Shown here one piece after another: positions 51,290 through 62,009 of a stretch of DNA of 64,000 nt. The stretch's first letter is position 1. Each line of letters begins with the position of its first letter. Position numbers and translations under genes: made by a program. The notes beneath the pieces are model-generated. The model was not told the DNA's origin. It saw nothing but the letters and a program-made list of their open reading frames with translations, and made no database searches. Source of the DNA: Sipunculus nudus (taxonomy: Eukaryota; Annelida; Sipuncula; Golfingiida; Sipunculidae); the NCBI GenBank assembly GCA_026874595.1, contig CM049310.1:16716058-16780057 (forward strand). The letters run 5' to 3'.

Positions 51290-51545
51290 GTGGAGTCGGC
51301 GCTCGAGCCAGTCACAGGTCCCCGGAATCCGGTCCGCACTGGCTCCATTAGCAACGGCAGACTTTGACAGATTGAGTCGTAATAAATATCGTAATGAGAG
51401 AGGTGGAGAAAGCCGGAGAACCCGGAGAGAACCACCGACATTAGATGGGACACTACAACCCACTCTCATGGCAACAACTGGGATCGAACCCGGGTCGCCA
51501 GCGGAGAAGGCCGAGCATTTTACCGCTCAGCTGTCCAGGCCCCTT
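51290..51545 (-). mobile_element. tRNA-derived SINE
   Basis: On the minus strand the head has an A-box-like CAGCTGAGCGG (51,523-51,533) and a strong B box GGGTTCGATCC (51,481-51,491), followed by a GC-richer body ending near 51,290. The body includes the phrase TCTCCGGGTTCTCCGGCTTT, with an internal direct repeat of CTCCGG, and may be a conserved SINE central domain. The GC content contrasts with the AT-rich surroundings. ORFs on both strands here are by-products of the GC content. Confidence 0.6.
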
Positions 51546-51599
51546 GCTTTTTGGGTGAAACATATATATAGTATGTTTAAGCACTAAACTAGTATATGT

Positions 51600-53580
51600 G
51601 TACTTAAAAAATAGAGAAAAATATAAATTTATTTACGCAAGCAACAGATCAGAGTTTCGAAGATTTTAATGTTATTGGGGTGGGGCTAGATTTAAGAAAA
51701 TATTAAGAAATACTGAGTGTGTAAACAAAATAGTCGATTTGATGAACGTTGTCTTTCATTCCGTAATGAATAGATAAAACCAGTTCGTTCGAAATAGAAA
51801 TTCTTAATATAACATCAACAAAACACATTTTCGTTGATAGCATGAATAGTACAAACGTATACGTACAAATAACAGTAGAGTAACATTTAGGTAAATTTAA
51901 ACTGTGACTAGACTGGTGGAAACTTTTTTTTTATAGTCTGGAGATCTGACGCTCAGATGGTTTATACATGCGTCACACCGCTTTTGGGTACATGGAAAGC
52001 CTGTGTTCCTGAGAATATGGAGATTCAGTGGAGATCGAGCTCCAAAGGAGCCTAACTATAAATATCTGTATGGAAAAGTAGGTCCAACTCAGGCACTTTG
52101 AGACTTCAGTCTCTATTGATTGAGATAGGAATTGAAGAGGTCCCGGAGAACAGCAATGGTCGGAATTTAAAAGACAGTCACTGGGGATAAGCAGAATTGT
52201 TGGGATGAGAAGATCTTATCCTTTGAATTCGTCCACAGAAGTAGTGGACTCAATTAGGTGGTTTGTCAGCTGTTCGATTGGTGGTCTGGTACCCATACGT
52301 GGTTCACGGCTGCCCAAGATCACCACCGGTCCTGTAGTCTTTAGTGTTAGGTTGTAATGAATCAAAAAGTCCGTGGAGTATTTAATTTGTTAATATTGCC
52401 AAATTTGCCCATGATATTATTTATTGGGTCAATATTATACACGAAAATCTTTTTTTTACAATACATTCGCATAATCGGTAATGTGACCAAAAGAGTCCCA
52501 TCTGTTAGTCGAATTTAGCTGACTAAATACCATTCGAATCTTTTCTTACCAATGCGCTTTTTGACTTATCAAATGTCAAACCTCGCTTAACATTGAATGA
52601 ACACATACATCATCTCACGATAACAGTTAAATGTTAGAATTTTATATGCATCCCATTGTATTTTGTGTACCGAACTGCATGAGGTCACCCCCTATAACAC
52701 GACCGTTGGTTATGTTCCCGCATATGTGGTCGTGTTAGCGAGAGTCTACTCTACTTATCATAATCGTTTTAAATTGGCATAAAGAAATACACGCACAAAA
52801 AAGAACTGGAGTATAGATAACACTGTCCCTGTTCTTTGGTGACTAATATACATGTCATTACTGAAGATTAATGCGATGAATGGTTACCATTGTATTAACT
52901 GTCACTGCTGTGATAAAGATAACATCACTGGATCTTATCGCGACATGAAATCACTGCACACCACTAATTGTAAGCTGTGTGTATTAATGTAATAAACATC
53001 AAGCAGAACCCAAAGATGTATTGTTTAAACTTTTATAGCTAACCATCCGCCATCAGACAATACTTTTACCATAAAAGGCTGAATATAGAAATCTGTATCC
53101 AGAATCATTGTCCAGATAATTATACTATTAATCTATCCCGGGGACGATCAGTACAGACAGATAGCTGTGTAACATGTTTAATTCATTCTTTTTTTTTTAC
53201 AAACCCTATTATCATCAAATAAACGCAAACGGATCAACAAATAAAGGTCACAAAAAAACCTGTTGACAGTTTTATAAAGACAAGGTATTATACCATTGGC
53301 ACGAAATAATATATAACGAAATATTTCACTGGGATATACATATGAAGTAATTTACAATGTGCAAAAATATTTGATAATAAATGACCAAACGTATATATTG
53401 GTGTGATGATGAAGCTCTGACAAAATGTTTAACATGTAAGTCTATATCAGTAAAATGTGCAATTATTATATTCATCATGTATTCAAGCTTACACTGTATA
53501 TAGGCCCTCACCGGAAACAACTCAACAATCCTATTTATTGCCAAATAAGGTAATACCAGACGTGGGCATAGGTGTTTTGT

Positions 53581-53660
<80 letters not shown>

Positions 53661-55100
53661 ATTGTTAACATATGTTTCAGTATCAGCAGTAATATCATGT
53701 GAATTCATGGTCCTCGGGACAATGACACATTGATCTGAAACAGCCACGCGTTAGTACAGTGTCCTGTGTATTGTATTAACAATCGGGTTATTCAATTTAA
53801 TTTTTACGTATATACGCGATTTAATTATAATGCTGGATAAATGTTGTCCTGGAGCAGGTAATTTGTTAGTAGTGTGTTGTTGGTGTCGGTGTGAATGTCC
53901 TGATTTGAAGCATGATTTTATATTACAAGCTTGAGTTGCTTGTCGTATTTTTTGTACCACCTTGTTCAGCACACAGAAACAAGACAACCGACCCCACGTA
54001 CAGCAGCTGTTACTCACAGCTGTGACTGTCAGTACAATAAAACTGCAATGGTGGGTGGCCTTTAAAAGCAATAATGATTGTTATTTTGTTGACAGTGAAC
54101 TGTATAATTACTCTTTTTGAGGGAATAAACACAGTTCCCAATAATGCAAAACAATCTTAGCTTCAATAAATAACACCAAATCGTAAGTGAATATATGCAA
54201 TTTGGGACACTTGCATGATCTTTCTGCAGGAGGCGAAGTATCTGATGAAAATTATCTTAAATACATCAACATATATATAGTTATTTGACTGAAAAATACT
54301 CAGAGAGATCACTTCACCAATGTAAAATTGGAAGAAGGCATAACCAAACGTTGAGCAACTACAGACAAATCGTATATACTTACAAAACCACTTTATAAAC
54401 CAGATGATAGGATCATATTCAAAATGTTATCAACAGTTTATTGTATCCGCGTCTATACTAAGATCAGTCCGTAAATATTACCAGCAGTTCCTGTTCCCTA
54501 TATATATATATATACACTAATATTCAGCGTGCCCCCTTAACCCCCCCCCCCCCCCCCCCCAACGAGGATCCGCTGGGCAGACTCATTTGTTCAGGTAGTT
54601 GTTCTCTCACTGCTGGCTCGTGGAGTCCATTGGATGACAGGAAAGTTCTACTTTATCCTGGTCTAATGGGCTTTACGACCTTCAGCTAGGAGACTTGCAC
54701 CACTTGGTATGGGTATAGTATATTTGCCTTTTATATTGTATATTTGCCTTGTATATTGTGTATTTTCACAGTATATGTGTATTTTTATCATATCATATGT
54801 ATACTACTGATATGTTCACTGCTTCCAAGGCCCTATTAGAAATCATTTCAATATGCTGATTGAGCATCCTGGTTATATCCTTGTATTATATTTACTATTT
54901 ACTACATTATATAACCTCTTTGCCCTGCCCTATTATGTTCCAGTATCGCACGTGTACCCCGACCATTCCTATTGTGCACCCGAGAACAATAGGATCAGTG
55001 TCAGTCTTTCACATGCCCCCCCCCCCCCCCCCGACCCGAATCGCACAAAGCATAATCTCGTAATCTCGTAAAGTCTCGGCTTTTCAAACCACGACGTTAG
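51600..55100. other. Intergenic DNA, no gene seen
   Basis: It contains a patch near 52,000-52,340 of more balanced base composition that I cannot assign, a GGTCGTGTTAGCG repeat phrase near 52,728, a (CA)n-(TA)n tract at 53,581-53,656 and a C-run element end (GGATCCGC) at 54,541-54,577. Nothing resembles an exon with flanking splice sites. Confidence 0.4.
53581..53656. repeat. (CA)n-(TA)n compound microsatellite
   Basis: CA units change to TA units with one AAA interruption. Confidence 0.95.
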
Positions 55101-55115
55101 CTTCATTCTAACCAC

Positions 55116-55163
55116 ATTCACCTGATGATCGGGTCGCATCCCGTGAAACAGTCTGTTGTGAAT
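55116..55163 (+). ncRNA. Type I hammerhead ribozyme motif, copy 1
   Basis: In order: stem I strand ATTCAC (55,116-55,121), core CTGATGA (55,122-55,128), stem II CGGG/CCCG with loop TCGCAT (55,130-55,143), core GAAA (55,145-55,148), a minimal 3-bp stem III ACA/TGT with a 3-base loop, cleavage-site base T at 55,157, then the other stem I strand GTGAAT (55,158-55,163). All conserved core bases are present and stem I pairs over 6 bp. The base pair next to the core in stem II is U-U instead of the usual G-C, which may lower activity. Short stem III is typical of Penelope-associated hammerheads. Confidence 0.7.
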
Positions 55164-55218
55164 TAACAGTGTTGTTTTTCTTCAGAGTTATATATATATA
55201 TATATATAATCTAACAAC

Positions 55219-55266
55219 ATTCACCTGATGATCGGGTCGCATCCCGTGAAACAGTCTGTAGTGAAT
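55219..55266 (+). ncRNA. Type I hammerhead ribozyme motif, copy 2
   Basis: The same fold as the copy 103 bp upstream: ATTCAC (55,219-55,224), CTGATGA (55,225-55,231), stem II (55,233-55,246), GAAA (55,248-55,251), short stem III, cleavage-site base A at 55,260, and GTGAAT (55,261-55,266). The cleavage-site base differs from copy 1 (A versus T), but both satisfy the H rule (not G). Helix I can continue beyond an asymmetric internal loop, with CAAC upstream pairing GTTG downstream. The same U-U pair flanks the core. Confidence 0.7.
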
Positions 55267-55354
55267 TTTCAGTGTTGTTTTTCTTCAGTGTTATATCGCT
55301 CTGGCCTTGTCTGAAGGCCTTAGAGCACTCTACACCGGAGGGTCACTGTACCTT

Positions 55355-55357
<3 letters not shown>

Positions 55358-55409
<52 letters not shown>
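55358..55409. repeat. (TA)n microsatellite
   Basis: About 25 TA units just downstream of the hammerhead repeat. Confidence 0.95.
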
Positions 55410-55413
<4 letters not shown>

Positions 55414-58400
55414 TACTTTAAAATAATTCATGTACATTCCAACATATTACATGTACACAGAACAAAATATAGGTAAAAGAGAAGTAAAAGAGAAGGAGAG
55501 ACATAGTATTAAATATGTCCTCATGTACCAGAGCGAAAAAGAGGTATCTTTATTGTACACAAACGTATTAACTACCGGAATACTCGGTGATAGAGGAGCA
55601 GGCGATCATGGTTGAAAACATGTCCTCCGTGCAGACTACACGTAAATCAACTCATGGAGTTTATAGAAATATTGTTAGGGACATATAGCCACTTACTGAC
55701 TGAATGAATGCTAAATGGGATTGATACATAACCTCCTTCGACGGAAATTTAGTGCGTAATCATAGTACAACCTTGGCCTAATATTTTCTTCAATGTATGC
55801 CAACACTTTTTAAAAACTCACAAATGAGACCAGAATGGAAGATCTACATGTAAAAAAAATTCAGGTAAAACTAATAATGTTGACATTATTTCTAGTTAAA
55901 AAGCATAATCTGTCTTACTTAATGACATATTGGTTCTCTCCCACGTAGCAATAAATTTTGAATTTGTTTGATAAAACCTTACATTTATCACAAATACCAA
56001 AGACTGTAACAGTATCATCGTTTTTACACGTAAAAAAGAATCATTTCAATTGGCTCAACCGTACACACCCGTTCAAGGTCGAGACATAGTTCTTTTTTCT
56101 AGGTTGTTCAATTTGGGTGTACGTGACGCTGTCAGCTTTTACAGGGGTACTTATTATACACCGGTGTCACAAATGTCATAAGAAAAACTGTTAAATTACT
56201 ATCAAGAGTCAACTGTACAGCTACATGCTCAAAGTCGCCCTCTTTACAAATAGTAACCGCGACGTCCAAGCTAAATATGGACACAAACGGGTCTCTCAAA
56301 CTCAGTGGTATAAAGCCTGTGTACACAGTGCATCGCTGTACTTTAGACGGCAAAGAATAGTTTTTCTGCCCCAACTGATAATCCCTCACAGATTACAGAT
56401 TAGCTAGAAAAACAGCTTGTGATAAGGTCATTTATTGTTTCTAATTGCATGCTGCGGCGTGTTTTATACTCTTATTTATGCAGATGATTCATGGTTCAAT
56501 AGCTGTTTGCAATTATGCTGCTGAGCTGTAACAGTGTTGTATTATAATGGCTGGCAGGGACACTGTTATTATATGACGAAATTATAATGAATGAGCATTT
56601 AATGACAAGTGCATTCCTGAAAGAAGTGTTTGTGGGCGGAAGGGTTGAACCAGCAACTTTAAAATGTGGAGTACAGGACTTCTGATGACTAAGGATTACA
56701 AGAAATTATAATGCGGTTGTAATATATATATATACTCATGGAAAATGTTAGCGAAAAATTGTTTCCTAATGATAAGAAATTGTTCGAACAATGGATTCTG
56801 ACTTGTTTTCATTTATATCATTCAAGGTTCAAGGTTCAAAGGCGCCGATTCAAACAGGGGCTATTCCAGCAAAATCATTGATTCGTATCATATCATTTAA
56901 AATACATTCAAGGCACAATGTAACAAAAATAAGCTATCAAGCAGTAAAACGTTAAGTTTTCACACATACATGTTGTCAACATCTCTCCTCATCTTGTCTT
57001 CGTGGGTATATAAAAAGTGATTTCACAAAGACTTATTTTTCTGTTAACTGGTTTTGGTGTCATCTGTTTCTGTTTACAGCCCAACCCAACAAAATCAATT
57101 TTACTTGAAAAACCAGTTGTTATTATTCCACCAAAGTTTAAAAAATAAATTATGTCTCTGATGCCAGGATATAATAGGAATCCTATATTTGTTTTTCCTA
57201 AATTTGCTTCCTATTCTTTTGCAAATCCATTTCCGGGAGAATAAAATATTTTGTCTGAACAAAGAGTTGAACAAATTGTTTTTAGAGTAGTATAATTCTA
57301 TAGGTCATGACCGGCCATGGCATTGAAATGTATGTAATGGTAAAAAGATAAATAAATAAAAATCTGTCGTCTGTGACAAACACTCTGGTCATAGATCATG
57401 TTTTGAAGATCAGCTGTATTGTAGACCTGACTCAAACATAGAGAAAAAAATATAAAACGAACCCGGAAACATAATGAAGGGAGAGCATTCAGAAACTGAG
57501 GAGGAGTAGCGTAGACGGTATGCCTGACAATAGAAACTATGGAGTATATGGACAATACATCATATGGGCTCCTCGCTGTGAGAAACGGATCGAGGGACCA
57601 AAAAATATTCCATCATAATATACCGAGGCTTGAAAAATACCTGACATTCCGCTTGAATAAGAAAGAGTAGTTATTGCTCCGAGACATCAGCTCCGTAGGC
57701 TATTATCATGGGACTCTTGACAACCTGATGAAACCATAAAAAGGTAATTTTGGCGAAAATATAAATACGTCCGTGTATTATGCAATATGCAACAACAAAT
57801 CGATTCTTCTTGCTTGCATTGTTCTCATATAGAGCATAATTAATAGATGAACGTCTTAAGCAGCTGGTAAATGGATCGGGGTTCCCATGGGTTCAGCTAT
57901 GTTTATAAAAAGACATGCTTGAATTTTCTTGCTTAATATCATATGTAAAAGTATGATAAATTGTTAATCAACCTTGGTGTCCAGAAAGGCCTACCTATAA
58001 TCTTTGTAAATTGGTATTTGAATATAAAGTATCCTCCTTTATCCATGCTTTTCCGAAATGCAAACATTATACTAAATTACGAGGTTATTTTTTTACTTAC
58101 TCTTAAAATCATCCACGGATAATTGATTAATTATATCATTGTGATATATACCTTTAGTTGAAACAAAGTCTTTACCGGTGTATTTTTAGGAACTGATCTT
58201 TTTTTTATAGTGGTATTACTGTAATTCAGAGATGCAGTCTGTGACTCCAGGGTTTTAGCGAATACGAACAATTAATCCTTGTCAGGGTTCGATATACGCA
58301 CGGGTAGCCGGAATGGGACACGACAGTACTCCAAGGACAGGGTCTAGAAAAATTCTGTCAGCGGAGAGAGTTTGGTGGCAAAGGAACGTGTACGGACAAA

Positions 58401-61355
58401 GTTAAAGGGGATAACGCTTTCTTTGACCCACGCCCAAATCTCAAATAATGGTAGGATTACTTATGAGAATACATGTAAAAACACATGTAGGTGCCTCTGT
58501 CTTAATATTTCCTCGGGTTCACAACAAGTCTCAAATCGTATTTGTAAATTTCTTACTTAAAGGGACATACTCAGGAGCAATATCATGCCTATATTCTTTC
58601 ACACTATCAGTTCAGTTTTGCTTTATAATAAAGTTTCCCAGCAAATCCATCCAAGAACATTGTCTCGGTACCTCGCATACGGTTGTTTAACACCTAGTTA
58701 TGGTTCTGCGTAATAGTAAACACAGTCCATGTGTGTATATTTACCATAATAAGGCAGCGTGACCGGATGTCAGATTGTGAGCCGCAACACATGATGTTGA
58801 AGCCAGCGGGAACCTGTATTACATATTTTGGACCAAGTCAGTCAGGCATCTTCTAATTGACACATGTTTTGGCCCGGTCGATGCAGGCGCTGTGTGAGGG
58901 TGAAGGGGGGGGGGGGGGGGGGGGAGGGGGATGGGGATGCGATGGTGATAACTCGGTGATTGCATTCTGGGAATACATTGGTAATGTAATGGGATGACAT
59001 GGCCCTAAACCTTACACATATGGAACTTGTATATGATCACACCGTAATCATCCAATAATGTCTATGTTTTGTTTTCATTCCTTTCAATGCTAAATTTATG
59101 TCTGTGAATACACCGAAATATTTACTGATTATGTATAGCTACATATTTACTTGTCTCGGCCCAAGACGTGTGATTCCGATCCGCTCTGCTCCTCTCCGTC
59201 AACAACGTCTTGGGAACGACCCTTAGGAAAACGCCTTGTAAGGTTCCAAATAGGAGACCCCTTTGGAATCGTATAATTGACATTTCAAGCGGTGTCAACA
59301 TAAAATAATTACCTTTTTGTTGTCTTTGGATGTTTTATAAAACATCTGCAAAGTATTGGCACCAAAATATTGCTCAATAGCCCTACTTATCCATAATTTT
59401 GCCAAGAGCTGATGTGTTTATATAGAGAACAAGCCGCCATGATTACATTGAGTGACCCACAGTCCTTTGCAACGGGATTTAGACTGGGAACCCGCTCTGA
59501 TCTTCTCGCTGTTTGAACTGGAAAAAGCGGGCGATAATAGATGTCGGTGGCGGGTACCAGTCGATCAACGTCCGCTCATTACAAATTCCTGTATATTGTT
59601 ATGTTTAAATCACCGCGGGCTTACAAGGATCGTTAGGGATTATATTTCATTAATATATTAAGGTAAGAACGTGGTAAAGTTGCCAGAAAGACCCATTTAC
59701 TACCAAAGACACTAACGGATGCATTTTGGTTTGTATATTTAGTAGTTATAAGAGTTTTTATTGGTGCCTTCTACCAGTGTCTACCATTTCACCATTACAT
59801 GTCAGGCCTAACTGTACAGGCCATTCCCACAACTGTGATCGTATCACATTTGTGGATCCGCAACAACATATTCACATGATCATGTGTATGGCGCGAAGCT
59901 GGTCAGATTGTTAAAGAAATTCGAGTAAATAGCTCTGCACTTTAAAGAGTAATCTCTTATTTGAAAGAGTGTTCTTTAGTATCTTAATGCAGGCTATATC
60001 CAAGATACTGTACATCGCTACTTGACAAAGACTGATGACATCGAAAAATGAGATCATTACAACCCTACCACGAGATAAGGGCAGGCGGTAGACTTGGGCC
60101 ATATCAGTGGTACATGTGTACTGAGAATGGTTACCAGGGATACGTACGGCACTGAACACCCTTCAAGTGACTTATGCGCACATACTGGCTTCAATAAACA
60201 GTTTGTTAATGCAGTACACAAGGGTACTGTTCGCAATATTCACGCCATATGTTTAAATCGATAAGGAACTGTTGGTGATGTTTGTGTGTTATTGCTAGCC
60301 ATTAAAGAAGGCTCTTAACCAGCATTAAATAAAGCACCAACACACTCAAACTGTGGATTATTACTCACTTATATAGAAAACAATATAATATATGTGTATG
60401 CACGTGTTATATATATGTATAAATATATATATATATAATATATATATATATAATTAATATATATACATATATACATGTATATAGGTGTGTGTGTGTGTTT
60501 CGGTCTGAAGCAAAATGGGCTCATTCCCTTTTCTGAGATCAAACAACAAATTTGGTTATTAAAGTATGCACATGCATTTGATATTAAGCTTTTTCACTTT
60601 AGATAAAAGATTATGTTCCCTCTACCTGTATAGCAATATGTAATACCAATGGGCGGTTCACTGATTCGTTAAAACCCTGCTTGGAAAGTTGTTGGTTAAA
60701 GTAAAATTATATGGTCTCGAGGTTTCGGATCCATTGGTCTCTGTCTTATTTTTCTATCCCTCGGTCTATGCATATGTATGAAAACATATGTTCGTATGTA
60801 TAAACAAAGAAGAAAAATTAGTGAAATGAATTCGTTATTAGCGTCTTTATTTTATGTATTAGTCGGAGTGTATAGATCCAAGGCAAGCAGAAATTACACA
60901 AAAATTGTGACTCGACATATCATTCTAATTTATTATTTTATTAATAATTCAACAGTTATTTCCTTATCACAATTTGGGGTTAAATGCTTTTTTTCACGAT
61001 TTGCGATTGGTACTTTAAGTATCCATTCTTATTGATATTTCCATTGAGAGAAACGGCTGATGCACTGACAGAAATCAAATTCTGGTGGTTTTAGTAGAAA
61101 ATGCATTAAGGAAATAAGCATGATATCCTGGTTGCATTTTAAGCCATTTTGCTATTTGTGAGAGTATCACAGAGTCGAGTATTGCCTCATATCACCTAGA
61201 CACATATTGGATTTCTATCACTCGTATCAGCGACAGGTATTTGTGCTTAGAAGTGAACTAACAAAGTTCTTGCGTCATGCCAGTAAAGGGAAACTTGAAA
61301 TCCAAGCCATTACATTAAGCATTGTCCATTGCATTCAGTACACTGTATATAAAGT
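55410..61355. other. Intergenic DNA, no defensible gene
   Basis: It contains short ORFs only. The longest of mixed composition is on the minus strand at 56,132-56,389, but an upstream stop is close, no ATG begins it and no splice signals fit. A G-run lies at 58,904-58,930 and impure TA tracts near 60,419-60,482. A 10-bp inverted repeat is at 59,160-59,214. Confidence 0.4.
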
Positions 61356-61361
61356 AAGCAT

Positions 61362-61697
61362 CTAGTATGTCGGCAGTTTGGCCATCCGACTGTCCTTGTC
61401 GTAAAAGGTGAAGTGCACTATGGGATTGTCGTCACCCTCCACACGGCCGACGCCATGGAAAGCCTCGAGCTGATCGATGTAATTGATGACGATGTTGACC
61501 ACACCCCCACCGGAAGTGCTCATTCTTAGCTCACAATCACTCATGCCTCTTGTTGGTTTCGCAGGAAGCTTGAATCCGATAGAATTGTTCTGGAACTTGA
61601 GGCTGACATCTTTTCCATCAACGTCAACCGACCCGCTGATCGGCATTGCCGATTGCGACATTGGCATGCGCATGTACATGGTGGCGAAACCCTTCAT
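61362..61697 (-). CDS. Orphan 111-residue protein, single coding exon
   Basis: A clean ATG-to-TAG frame on the minus strand with higher GC than its surroundings and balanced codon use. The frame is open upstream to a stop near 61,760 without another ATG, so the ATG at 61,697 is the natural start. TTTACAG just before it (AG at 61,705-61,706) suggests a 3' splice site, hence a non-coding first exon. The protein starts with a Met-rich stretch (MKGFATMYMRMPMSQSAM), then a polar, beta-prone region (SVDVDGKDVSLKFQNNS), a Ser-Gly run (STSGGG) and a hydrophobic strand (VVNIVINYIDQL). There is one Cys, no signal peptide and no membrane helix, so a soluble cytosolic protein is likely. I do not recognise the family. 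Candidate poly(A) signals (AATAAA on this strand) lie near 60,938-60,955, about 0.4 kb downstream. Confidence 0.65.
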   Translation of the reverse strand: MKGFATMYMRMPMSQSAMPISGSVDVDGKDVSLKFQNNSIGFKLPAKPTRGMSDCELRMSTSGGGVVNIVINYIDQLEAFHGVGRVEGDDNPIVHFTFYDKDSRMAKLPTY

Positions 61698-61774
61698 TTT
61701 CTCTCTGTAAATAGTTGAAGATTTGATTACATTCTGAACGGTTATTTTATGGTGTGATTATTCGTGTGTGTGTG

Positions 61775-61806
61775 TGTGGGAGAGAGAGAGAGAGAGAGAG
61801 AGAGAA
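61775..61806. repeat. (GA)n microsatellite
   Basis: GA units upstream of the orphan gene, preceded by a (GT)n tract and followed by impure purine sequence. A second GA tract lies at 61,963-62,001. Confidence 0.95.
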
Positions 61807-61960
61807 AGGGAGAAAGAGAGAAGGAGACAGGGAGACAGGCACCTAGACAGTCATATAAACTAACATAGAAAAAGACATACAAAATTAACATGTGAAACAT
61901 ATACATAACTCATACACACATGGAAAGTTGATATGAGAAAAAAATAGATAGAAAACGCCC

Positions 61961-62002
<42 letters not shown>

Positions 62003-62009
62003 CATTTGG

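Larger units (their letters stand above)
55104..55290 (+). repeat. Two-copy tandem repeat carrying hammerhead motifs
   Basis: Two units of about 90 bp, spaced 103 bp apart, run from TCTAAC(C/A)ACATTCACC to TTTTTCTTCAG(A/T)GTTATAT. A short (TA)n sits between them. Differences between copies are few and lie mostly outside the hammerhead core. The arrangement resembles the tandem hammerhead-bearing terminal repeats of Penelope-like elements or retrozyme-type repeats. No Penelope reverse transcriptase or GIY-YIG reading frame is visible nearby. Confidence 0.75.

Noticed and set aside
51112-51587. Several overlapping ORFs of 70-118 codons on both strands
   Set aside because: They coincide with a tRNA-derived SINE whose GC content keeps frames open by chance.
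56132-56389. Minus-strand 85-codon frame with mixed residues
   Set aside because: It starts at GTG, has a stop two codons upstream, no acceptor in the right frame and no family likeness.
60028-60048. CTGATGA followed by GAAAA, a hammerhead-like pair
   Set aside because: Only four bases separate the two core segments, so stem II cannot form.
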